Shown here one piece after another: positions 1 to 4,898 of a stretch of DNA of 13,417 nucleotides. The DNA is from Domibacillus sp. GTDB lineage: Bacteria; Bacillota; Bacilli; Bacillales; Domibacillaceae. Position 1 is the stretch's first letter; the number at the start of each line of letters is the position of its first letter. The stretch is taken from positions 1 to 13,417 of the forward strand of contig JAPSKG010000035.1 of NCBI GenBank assembly GCA_031177795.1. The letters run 5' to 3'. The notes below the pieces were generated by a model. That model searched no databases. It was not told where the DNA came from and worked only from the letters and a program-made list of their open reading frames with translations. A program made the translations under genes and the position numbers.

Positions 1-363
1 TTTGCCATTTCATTTTTAAAAACAGACCATCCTGCTCCATGCTATGCAATGAAGATAAAAACAAATACTGACACCCTGGTTTACACAGCGGACACGGCTT
101 TTAAAAAAGAATTTATCGATTTTTCCCGAGATGCGGATGTTCTACTTTCTGAATGCAATTTATATAAAGGGATGAATGGAGCTTCCGCCGGTCATTTAAC
201 ATCCGAGCAAGCTGGAAAAATTGCTTTTGAGGCTAATGTAAATACTCTTATCTTAACCCACCTTCCACATTTTGGAGACATCGAGCAACTTAGAGAAGAA
301 GCAGCTGAACAGTTTGATGGCACCATTATACTAGCAGCTGAAAATTTAGAGATTGGATTATAA
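1..363 (+). CDS. MBL-fold metal-dependent hydrolase, YhfI-like (3' part; start lies outside the window)
   Basis: The reading frame is open from base 1 and ends at TAA 361-363, so about 120 C-terminal residues are present. Visible motifs are HPAPCYAM near the window edge, the strand-plus-Asp YTADT, the segment SRDADVLLSECNLY, GHLTSEQAGKIA, and LTHLPHF near the end. This is the pattern of the RNase Z-like branch of the metallo-beta-lactamase fold, where the Asp of TADT and the His of the LTHL segment help bind the two metal ions. The HxHxDH motif that would confirm the family is upstream of the window. In B. subtilis the related yhfI sits near lplJ and lcfB; here the acyl-CoA ligase gene follows directly with no lipoate ligase gene between. 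The substrate is unknown. Confidence is high for the fold and moderate for the YhfI assignment. Confidence 0.85.
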   Translation, partial: FAISFLKTDHPAPCYAMKIKTNTDTLVYTADTAFKKEFIDFSRDADVLLSECNLYKGMNGASAGHLTSEQAGKIAFEANVNTLILTHLPHFGDIEQLREEAAEQFDGTIILAAENLEIGL

Positions 364-388
364 AAGCCGCAGGTTGCGGCTTTTTTTT
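362..388 (+). terminator. Rho-independent terminator after the MBL-fold gene
   Basis: A perfect 10-bp stem, AAAAGCCGCA (362-371) with TGCGGCTTTT (375-384), closes a GGT loop. It runs into eight T residues (381-388). It starts at the stop codon of the preceding gene and separates that gene from lcfB. Confidence 0.93.
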
Positions 389-402
389 AATTCTTTTATA
401 AT
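374..402 (+). promoter_or_regulatory. Putative sigma-A promoter of the acyl-CoA ligase gene
   Basis: A perfect -10 TATAAT (397-402, followed by G) lies 17 bp downstream of a weak -35, TTGCGG (374-379). The -35 falls inside the downstream arm of the preceding terminator hairpin. Predicted transcription start is near 409, about 40 bp before the GTG start. The -10 is convincing and the -35 is not. Confidence 0.6.
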
Positions 403-410
403 GAAAAAAA

Positions 411-428
411 TGCATAAATATTCATTTC
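411..428 (+). promoter_or_regulatory. FadR (YsiA)-like operator upstream of the acyl-CoA ligase gene
   Basis: The sequence TGCATAAATATTCATTTC agrees with the B. subtilis FadR consensus as I remember it (TGAATGAMTANTCATTCA) at 13 of 17 defined positions. It sits directly at or after the predicted transcription start, a position suited to repression. In B. subtilis lcfB is a member of the FadR regulon, in which the repressor is released by long-chain acyl-CoA. Motif and position are seen; binding is inferred. Confidence 0.5.
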
Positions 429-448
429 AGCCAGGAGGGGGTGGGAAG

Positions 449-2002
449 GTGAACATAGTAAAAGCACTTGAGCAAACAGCTTCCGTTTATGCTCATAAAA
501 CAGCTTATACGTTTAGCGGGGCACCAGTAACTTATGGTAAGTTAAATCAAGATATAAATCGTTTTGCAGCAGGCTTGCACTCTATCGGTCTTCAAAAAAA
601 TGATCACATTGCCCTTTTGCTTGGCAATGGTGCACATTTTATTAATTCTTTTTATGGAGCCTTAAAAGCAGGTTTAACGGTTGTGCCAATTAATCCGATG
701 TATAAAGCAGATGAAATAAGTTATATTTTACAAAATAGCGATGTTAAAGCTGTTGTTATGTCAAACTTATCTTTGCCGGTTGTAGAAAAGGTGCATGAAA
801 AATTGCCCGGTGTTAAGCATTATATTTTGTGTGAATCAAATAAAGATCAAATGGCCGCTTACACTTGTTCGACATTATCTGTTTGGAAGAAAATGAAAAC
901 GTTTACTGAATTAACGGAACATTTTTCCTCCTGCAGATTCCCTGCGGTCAATCAAGATGATACAGCTGTTATTTTATATACATCCGGAACAACTGGAAAA
1001 CCGAAAGGGGCAATGCTGACACATCAAAACATTTATTCAAACGCAAGAGATACCGCTCACTACTTGAGTATGACGGAAAAAGACACCGTGATCACCGTTC
1101 TGCCAATGTTCCATGTGTTTTGTTTAACTGTCATGTTAAACGCGCCGATTTTATGCGGAGCTGAAATGCTTATTTTGTCATCATTTAGCCCAAAACAAGT
1201 GTTTAAAGAGATAAAAGAAAAAAAAGCGACTGTTTTTGCTGGAGTTCCAACCATGTATAACTTTTTATTTCAATATCTGGACGGAAAACCCGAAGATTTA
1301 GCATCACTGCGCCTTTGTATTTCGGGAGGAGCTCCTATGCCAGTCTCACTTCTTGAAAGTTTTGAAAAAAAGTTTCGTGTGCAGATTTCAGAAGGATACG
1401 GTCTTTCAGAGGCCAGCCCTGTTACTGCATTTAACCCGCTTGACCGTCCACGTAAAGCGGGATCGATTGGTTGTTCTATTCCAAATGTAGAAAACAAAAT
1501 AGTCAATGAGCTTGGAGAAGAGCTTGAACCCGGTCAAGTAGGGGAACTAATTGTGAAAGGCCCAAACATTATGAAAGGCTATTATAAAATGCCGGAAGAA
1601 ACAGCAGCGACCGTCCGAGACCAGTGGTTATATACAGGTGATTTAGCTTACCGTGATAAGGAAAGCTACTTTTATATTGTTGATCGAAAAAAAGATTTAA
1701 TTATCGTTGGCGGTTACAATGTTTATCCACGCGAAGTGGAAGAAGTTTTATATGCCCATTGTGAAATAGTAGAAGCTGCTGTGCTTGGAATGCCGGACCG
1801 CGATTATGGAGAAGCGGTAATTGCATATATCGTGCAAAAAGGAAATAATTTAACAGAAAAAGATGTAATAAACTACTGTGGAGAACGCCTGGTATCTTAT
1901 AAAGTTCCTGCATTTGTGGAATTTTTGCAAGAACTTCCAAAAAACACAACTGGAAAAATTTTAAGAAGGGCATTAAAAAAACAAATAACCGGGAAGCATT
2001 AA
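449..2002 (+). CDS. lcfB: Long-chain fatty acid-CoA ligase (LcfB-like)
   Basis: This 517-residue enzyme of the ANL adenylate-forming family should activate fatty acids to acyl-CoA via acyl-AMP, feeding beta-oxidation or lipid remodelling in the cytoplasm. Motifs are in order: the P-loop YTSGTTGKPKG (residues 177-187), the PMFHVF segment, GYGLSE (316-321), YTGDLA with its ATP-ribose-binding Asp398, DRKKDLIIVGGYNVYP at the domain hinge, and the catalytic lysine K503 in TTGKILR. Length matches B. subtilis LcfB (about 513). The start is GTG 449 because AGGAGGGG (433-440) precedes it by 8 nt. The frame stays open further upstream, but that extension would run through the upstream terminator. The gene has its own promoter and terminator, so it is monocistronic. 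Acyl-CoA ligase function is near certain; chain-length preference is inferred from homology and context. Confidence 0.93.
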   Translation: MNIVKALEQTASVYAHKTAYTFSGAPVTYGKLNQDINRFAAGLHSIGLQKNDHIALLLGNGAHFINSFYGALKAGLTVVPINPMYKADEISYILQNSDVKAVVMSNLSLPVVEKVHEKLPGVKHYILCESNKDQMAAYTCSTLSVWKKMKTFTELTEHFSSCRFPAVNQDDTAVILYTSGTTGKPKGAMLTHQNIYSNARDTAHYLSMTEKDTVITVLPMFHVFCLTVMLNAPILCGAEMLILSSFSPKQVFKEIKEKKATVFAGVPTMYNFLFQYLDGKPEDLASLRLCISGGAPMPVSLLESFEKKFRVQISEGYGLSEASPVTAFNPLDRPRKAGSIGCSIPNVENKIVNELGEELEPGQVGELIVKGPNIMKGYYKMPEETAATVRDQWLYTGDLAYRDKESYFYIVDRKKDLIIVGGYNVYPREVEEVLYAHCEIVEAAVLGMPDRDYGEAVIAYIVQKGNNLTEKDVINYCGERLVSYKVPAFVEFLQELPKNTTGKILRRALKKQITGKH

Positions 2003-2007
2003 CTTTT

Positions 2008-2038
2008 GCATATCCTTTTGGGTATGCTTATTTTTTTG
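2008..2038 (+). terminator. Rho-independent terminator after lcfB
   Basis: An 8-bp stem, GCATATCC (2008-2015) with GGGTATGC (2020-2027) including one T-G wobble, closes a TTTT loop. It is followed by a T-rich tail interrupted by one A (2028-2037). It begins 6 nt after the lcfB stop. Confidence 0.85.
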
Positions 2039-2067
2039 TTGTTGGATAAAAAACAAAAGAGTATAAT
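2039..2067 (+). promoter_or_regulatory. Putative sigma-A promoter of azlCD
   Basis: TTGTTG (2039-2044) and a perfect TATAAT (2062-2067) are separated by 17 bp, directly after the lcfB terminator. Predicted start is near 2074, giving a leader of about 25 nt to the GTG of azlC. Confidence 0.6.
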
Positions 2068-2098
2068 TTGTTGGGAAATAAGCGAAGGGGGAAATAAG

Positions 2099-2812
2099 GT
2101 GGAAACAACAGCTGTGGCACAAAGTGAATTCAAAGATGGATTTACTTCCGGCATTGGCATAGCAATCGGCTATTTTCCAGCTGCGCTTACTTACGGATTG
2201 CTTGCTAAAAGTGCAGAGTTAACTTTTTTGGAAACAATGTCTCTTAGTATTTTTGTTTTTGCAGGAGCAGCTCAGTACATTGCACTTAGTTTAATTGCGT
2301 TAGGGACAGGCATCTTTGAAATTGTACTGACAACGTTTATTTTAAATATTCGTCATTTTCTTATGTCCACGGCATTAAATGAAAAAGCAGAAGAAGAAGA
2401 AATATGGAAAAAAGCGGCGTATGCATTCGGAGTAACTGATGAAACTTTTTCAGTAGCAGCGATGAGAAACAGGACGATCAACTCGTCTTTCATGGCTGGA
2501 TTGGCAATAGTTTCTTATTTAAGCTGGGTTATCAGTTCAGGTCTTGGATATCTTGCAGGCAATGCTTTGCCGCAAATTGTCCAGGAAAGCATGGGAATAG
2601 CTTTGTATGCCATGTTTATTGGATTGCTTGTTCCATCACTGAAAAAAAGCGAAAAAGCCGTTTTGCTGGCAGCAACAGCAGCGCTGTTAAACTGCGTGTT
2701 TACTTTTTCTGAAATTTTATCAAGTGGCTGGTCTATTATTTTATCTACGTTAATTGCGTCGCTGGCTGTTGAAGCGGCTGTTCAATTAAAACCAAAGGGG
2801 AAGATAGAATGA
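2099..2812 (+). CDS. azlC: AzlC-family branched-chain amino acid exporter, large subunit
   Basis: A 237-residue polytopic membrane protein. It carries the AzlC-family signature: FKDGFTSGIGIAIGYFPAA near the N-terminus, FAGAAQ (54-59), NIRH (83-86) and a run of hydrophobic segments to the C-terminus. With AzlD it forms an exporter that in B. subtilis gives resistance to the leucine analogue 4-azaleucine. The start is GTG 2099, preceded by AAGGGGG (2085-2091) at 7 nt. An in-frame TTG at 2006 is rejected because it lies before the terminator and promoter. The gene overlaps azlD by ATGA (2809-2812), implying translational coupling. No azlB-like regulator gene is adjacent, unlike the B. subtilis azlB operon. 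Family assignment is secure; the substrate is inferred from the family. Confidence 0.92.
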   Translation: METTAVAQSEFKDGFTSGIGIAIGYFPAALTYGLLAKSAELTFLETMSLSIFVFAGAAQYIALSLIALGTGIFEIVLTTFILNIRHFLMSTALNEKAEEEEIWKKAAYAFGVTDETFSVAAMRNRTINSSFMAGLAIVSYLSWVISSGLGYLAGNALPQIVQESMGIALYAMFIGLLVPSLKKSEKAVLLAATAALLNCVFTFSEILSSGWSIILSTLIASLAVEAAVQLKPKGKIE

Positions 2813-3114
2813 GTTTTACCATGGCAGCGATTATTTTTGGGATGGCTGCAGTAACGTATATTCCTCGTATGCTGCCATTTGTTTTATTTAAAAACAAAGA
2901 ACTGCCTCCGTTCTGGCAAGGGATCCTCAAAAATGTTCCTTATGCTACCTTGGGCGCGCTTATTTTTCCGGGTATCTTTTTGTTTCATGAAAACATATGG
3001 TTTAGTGTGGCTGGCGCAGTGGCCGCTTTTCTTATTGCTTTTACAGGAGCAAATATTATTTTAACGGTTATTGGTTCAATAGGGATTCTAACAATTTTGT
3101 CGGTATTTTCGTAA
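2809..3114 (+). CDS. azlD: AzlD-family branched-chain amino acid exporter, small subunit
   Basis: A 101-residue hydrophobic protein of normal AzlD length. It shows the family's N-terminal motif TYIPRMLPF (16-24), then KNVPYATLGALIFPG (41-55) and two further hydrophobic stretches, suggesting about four membrane segments. It is the obligate small partner of AzlC. The ATG at 2809 overlaps the azlC stop, and AAAGGGGAAG (2794-2803) at the 3' end of azlC is its ribosome binding site. It is the last gene of the two-gene operon and ends about 28 nt before a strong hairpin. Confidence 0.92.
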   Translation: MSFTMAAIIFGMAAVTYIPRMLPFVLFKNKELPPFWQGILKNVPYATLGALIFPGIFLFHENIWFSVAGAVAAFLIAFTGANIILTVIGSIGILTILSVFS

Positions 3115-3134
3115 AAGAAGGAATGAGCGCGCTC

Positions 3135-3170
3135 AAAAAACACCCGTATCAATTTGATACGGGGCTTTTT
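3135..3170. terminator. Bidirectional terminator between azlD and the convergent IDEAL-domain gene
   Basis: A perfect 9-bp stem, CCCGTATCA (3143-3151) with TGATACGGG (3155-3163), closes an ATT loop. It is flanked by six A (3135-3140) on the left and five T (3166-3170) on the right. Each strand therefore reads hairpin then U-tract, and it can end both convergent transcripts. The palindrome GAGCGCGCTC (3125-3134) lies just before it with no clear role. Confidence 0.9.
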
Positions 3171-3224
3171 CGGGTTAAATTATTGAGGTTTTCACTCGCT
3201 TGGGGACATCGGCATGAAGGAAGC

Positions 3225-3458
3225 TCAGGATGCGTGATATGTTTTCTCCAAGCGTTTTAGTTCATCAGATAAAGTAATAAAGCTAGAACGATCGCCTTTG
3301 TCAAGAGAAAGATCAATCTTTTCCATTAAAGCTGCTTTTTCTTTTTTGTATAGAATATCGCTTAAGAAGCTGTCGATAAATTCGCTTATAACTGTTTTTT
3401 CGTTTTCACGGGGCATCGGGGACTTCATCATCTCAGCAAAATAATTATTGTTTTCCAT
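3225..3458 (-). CDS. Small IDEAL-domain protein (YhzC-like)
   Basis: A 77-residue soluble, charged, mostly helical protein with no signal peptide or membrane segment. Residues about 24-70 fit the IDEAL domain: the EFIDSFLSDILYKKEKAAL helix, then KIDLSLDKGDRSSFITLSDELKRL, where IDLSL (48-52) occupies the place of the name-giving IDEAL motif. The start is the ATG at 3456-3458, with GAGGTGATT just upstream on the minus strand. The frame extends 15 codons further upstream, but without a ribosome binding site. It is transcribed divergently from comK, the arrangement I recall for yhzC in B. subtilis. The molecular function is not known, and I infer none beyond a likely protein-protein interaction role. 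Confidence 0.82.
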   Translation of the reverse strand: MENNNYFAEMMKSPMPRENEKTVISEFIDSFLSDILYKKEKAALMEKIDLSLDKGDRSSFITLSDELKRLEKTYHAS

Positions 3459-3485
3459 TATAATCACCTCAGATACCTTTTTTTT

Positions 3486-3514
3486 ATTATATGGGATTCT
3501 CAATAACTAATCAA
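3486..3514 (-). promoter_or_regulatory. Putative sigma-A promoter of the IDEAL-domain gene
   Basis: Read on the minus strand, TTGATT (3514-3509) and a perfect TATAAT (3491-3486) are spaced 17 bp apart, about 28 bp before the ATG. The -35 overlaps the left arm of the inverted repeat at 3510-3553. Confidence 0.7.
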
Positions 3515-3553
3515 CAGAAAGTTTATAATTTTTTGAATATTATTTCTGTTGAT
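3510..3553. repeat. Perfect 11-bp inverted repeat in the IDEAL gene-comK intergenic region (candidate operator)
   Basis: The arms are ATCAACAGAAA (3510-3520) and TTTCTGTTGAT (3543-3553), with a 22-bp AT-rich spacer. Arm centres are 33 bp apart, about three helical turns. There is no T-tract after it in either direction and it is outside any gene, so a terminator is unlikely. The left arm covers the IDEAL-gene -35, and the right arm ends 4 bp before the putative comK -35. The regulator is unknown. Confidence 0.55.
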
Positions 3554-3557
3554 AAAT

Positions 3558-3586
3558 GGGACAATTATCCTGTTGCGTGATACGAT
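3558..3586 (+). promoter_or_regulatory. Possible comK promoter
   Basis: GGGACA (3558-3563) and TACGAT (3581-3586) are spaced 17 bp; each agrees with the sigma-A hexamer at 4 of 6 positions. It would give a leader of about 35 nt to the GTG of comK. Weak hexamers suit a promoter that needs activation, but this is only the best candidate I see. Confidence 0.35.
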
Positions 3587-3593
3587 AAAAGCG

Positions 3594-3607
3594 CATTGAC
3601 CATTGAC
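3594..3607 (+). repeat. Tandem CATTGAC heptamer in the comK leader
   Basis: Two exact head-to-tail copies of CATTGAC (3594-3600 and 3601-3607) lie between the putative comK start of transcription and its ribosome binding site. It may be chance; a role in control of comK is speculative. Confidence 0.4.
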
Positions 3608-3628
3608 TAAGAATGGGCAGGTGAAACA

Positions 3629-4186
3629 GTGGGAAAACAGCCGGTTTTTGAAAACAGCACAATTCTGGTGAATGAAAGTACACTTTTGTTGGAACCGATT
3701 CAATATGGAGAACATACTAAAGTATATGAAAAGAACCGAGAACCAATTCTAGTGAAAAAAACAGCTTTGAAAATCATTCGGCAAAGTTGCATTCGCCACC
3801 TTTCTACCTATAATGGAAGAAGGGAAGCATCCATCAAAGTACTTGGGATGAATAGAAAAGTCCCCCTTATTATTGATAATGTTAGAGGTACTTATCTTTT
3901 CCCAGTCAGCTCACATTTAAAACCTGATTGTGCTTGGATAACGTTAGCCCATATTGCTGAATTACACAAGATAGCCAAGAAAAAAACGAAAGTTACGTTT
4001 GTTGACGGACAGTTTGTTATTTTGAATGTTTCAATGCTTGCTTTGTTTAATCAAATTATGCTGACAATGACTTTATATGAACGGGTAACTGCTCCATCCC
4101 CGCTGTTATTTACAAAAAAAATTTCGCGTTCTAAATATGTGTATGGCGCTAAAAAAAGTCATATCGTTTTTTCACCAACCAAATAG
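3629..4186 (+). CDS. comK: Competence transcription factor ComK
   Basis: A 185-residue protein (B. subtilis ComK 192) whose core aligns with ComK: SCIRHLSTYNGRREA (53-67; B. subtilis has a similar SCRFFGSSYAGRKA), PLIIDNVRGTYLFP (79-92), the CAWI segment (101-104) and FNQIMLTMTLYER (140-152). ComK is the DNA-binding master activator of the DNA-uptake and recombination genes. The start is GTG 3629, with GGCAGGTGA just upstream. The C-terminal 30 residues differ strongly from B. subtilis: the FMLYPK peptide recognised there by the adaptor MecA is matched only loosely by LLFTKK (159-164), and the tail afterwards is unrelated. No convincing ComK AT-box pair is visible upstream. The next gene starts 43 nt after the stop with no terminator between. 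ComK identity is firm; whether it supports natural competence is not shown. Confidence 0.87.
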   Translation: MGKQPVFENSTILVNESTLLLEPIQYGEHTKVYEKNREPILVKKTALKIIRQSCIRHLSTYNGRREASIKVLGMNRKVPLIIDNVRGTYLFPVSSHLKPDCAWITLAHIAELHKIAKKKTKVTFVDGQFVILNVSMLALFNQIMLTMTLYERVTAPSPLLFTKKISRSKYVYGAKKSHIVFSPTK

Positions 4187-4229
4187 GGAAAAGACTATTA
4201 AGTCTGATTTACTTGAAAGGGATTTACAA

Positions 4230-4811
4230 ATGAATATGCATGAGTGGTTTTCAACGGAACAAATTATGAAATGGATTCAACATTATGAATCATTCGGGCT
4301 GTTGCCCGCTTTTTTTCTGCCTCTCCTTGAAGCGTTTTTGCCGTTTTTGCCGTTGTTTGCATTTATTCTTGCAAATGTAAACGCATTTGGCCTTTGGCTC
4401 GGTTTTTTCATTTCCTGGAGCGGAGCTGTCGCCGGCTCTTTTCTTGTTTTTGCGCTGATGAGGCAATTTGGCAGAGAAAAGTTTCTTTCTTTTCTCCAGC
4501 GCAATAAACAAGTCAGCCAAATGATGGACTGGGTGGACAGGCATGGCTTTGCCCCGGTTTTTCTTTTGCTTTGCTTTCCATTTACGCCTTCCGCTGTTGT
4601 AAATATTGTAGCCGGGCTTTCACACATTAGTTTTATGCAGTATTTGTTTGCGGTTATAGCAGGCAAAGCGGTTATGATTTTTACCATAAGCTATGTTGGC
4701 TACGATGTTGCTTCCCTTATTCATAAGCCGGGAAGAACAGCTTTAATCGCAGTTATTATGCTTGTTTTATGGGCTGGCGGCAAGCAACTGGAAAAACGCC
4801 TTAAAAAGTAA
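4230..4811 (+). CDS. TVP38/TMEM64 family (VTT-domain) membrane protein, YhjE-like
   Basis: A 193-residue integral membrane protein. The VTT-domain signature is clear: LEAFLPFLPLFAFILAN (33-49) as a re-entrant-like hydrophobic segment, then GFFISWSGAVAGSFLVF (58-74), MRQFGREKF (77-85), FLLLCFPFTPSAVVNIVAG (111-129) and a last membrane helix near 168-184, followed by a basic tail. The family is related to DedA and has been linked to lipid scrambling and membrane homeostasis; the role of this member is unknown. The start is ATG 4230, with AAAGGGAT (4216-4223) 6 nt upstream. An in-frame ATG at 4137 would overlap comK by 50 nt and is less likely. It may be read through from comK, since no promoter or terminator is evident between them. 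No signal peptidase gene (sipV in B. subtilis) lies between it and addB. Confidence 0.88.
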   Translation: MNMHEWFSTEQIMKWIQHYESFGLLPAFFLPLLEAFLPFLPLFAFILANVNAFGLWLGFFISWSGAVAGSFLVFALMRQFGREKFLSFLQRNKQVSQMMDWVDRHGFAPVFLLLCFPFTPSAVVNIVAGLSHISFMQYLFAVIAGKAVMIFTISYVGYDVASLIHKPGRTALIAVIMLVLWAGGKQLEKRLKK

Positions 4812-4833
4812 AAAACCACTTTTGTGGTTTTTT
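4810..4833 (+). terminator. Rho-independent terminator after the TVP38/TMEM64 gene
   Basis: A perfect 10-bp stem, AAAAAACCAC (4810-4819) with GTGGTTTTTT (4824-4833), closes a TTTT loop. It overlaps the stop codon and separates the comK side from addBA. Its left half also spells AAAA-N5-TTTT (4811-4823), the ComK AT-box pattern, which the hairpin alone can explain. Confidence 0.88.
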
Positions 4834-4841
4834 AGCTGTTT

Positions 4842-4870
4842 TTGACCGAACGTATGATCTTTGTTATAGT
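4842..4870 (+). promoter_or_regulatory. Strong sigma-A promoter of addBA
   Basis: TTGACC (4842-4847) and TATAGT (4865-4870) are spaced exactly 17 bp; each matches its consensus at 5 of 6 positions. Predicted start is near 4877, a short leader before ATG 4899. The spacer contains the LexA-like box at 4847-4860. Confidence 0.82.
4847..4860 (+). promoter_or_regulatory. LexA (SOS) box-like sequence inside the addB promoter
   Basis: CGAACGTATGATCT has a perfect left half-site (CGAAC) and the purine-N-purine-pyrimidine centre of the Bacillus LexA consensus CGAACRNRYGTTYG. The right half matches at 3 of 5 positions (GATCT against GTTCG). It lies between the -35 and -10, where LexA would block RNA polymerase. 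The degenerate right half means binding, if any, could be weak. Confidence 0.45.
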
Positions 4871-4898
4871 AAAAATAAAAGGAAATGGAGGGTATGCT

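Noticed and set aside
353..448. Upstream in-frame extension of the acyl-CoA ligase
   Set aside because: It would start before and run through a strong terminator and promoter and lacks a ribosome binding site; GTG 449 has an excellent one.
2065..2079. CodY-box-like sequence (AATTTGTTGGGAAAT) before azlC
   Set aside because: It differs from AATTTTCWGAAAATT at five positions, too many to claim, although CodY control of a branched-chain amino acid exporter would be plausible.
3459..3628. ComK autoregulatory AT-boxes (AAAA-N5-TTTT pairs) upstream of comK
   Set aside because: I checked for the pattern; the best matches (such as AAAA-GCGCA-TTGA at 3587-3599) reach only 5-6 of 8 positions with no properly spaced partner.
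4192..4205. Hairpin AGACT-ATTA-AGTCT between comK and the TVP38 gene as a terminator
   Set aside because: The stem is only 5 bp and no T-tract follows (GATTTAC).
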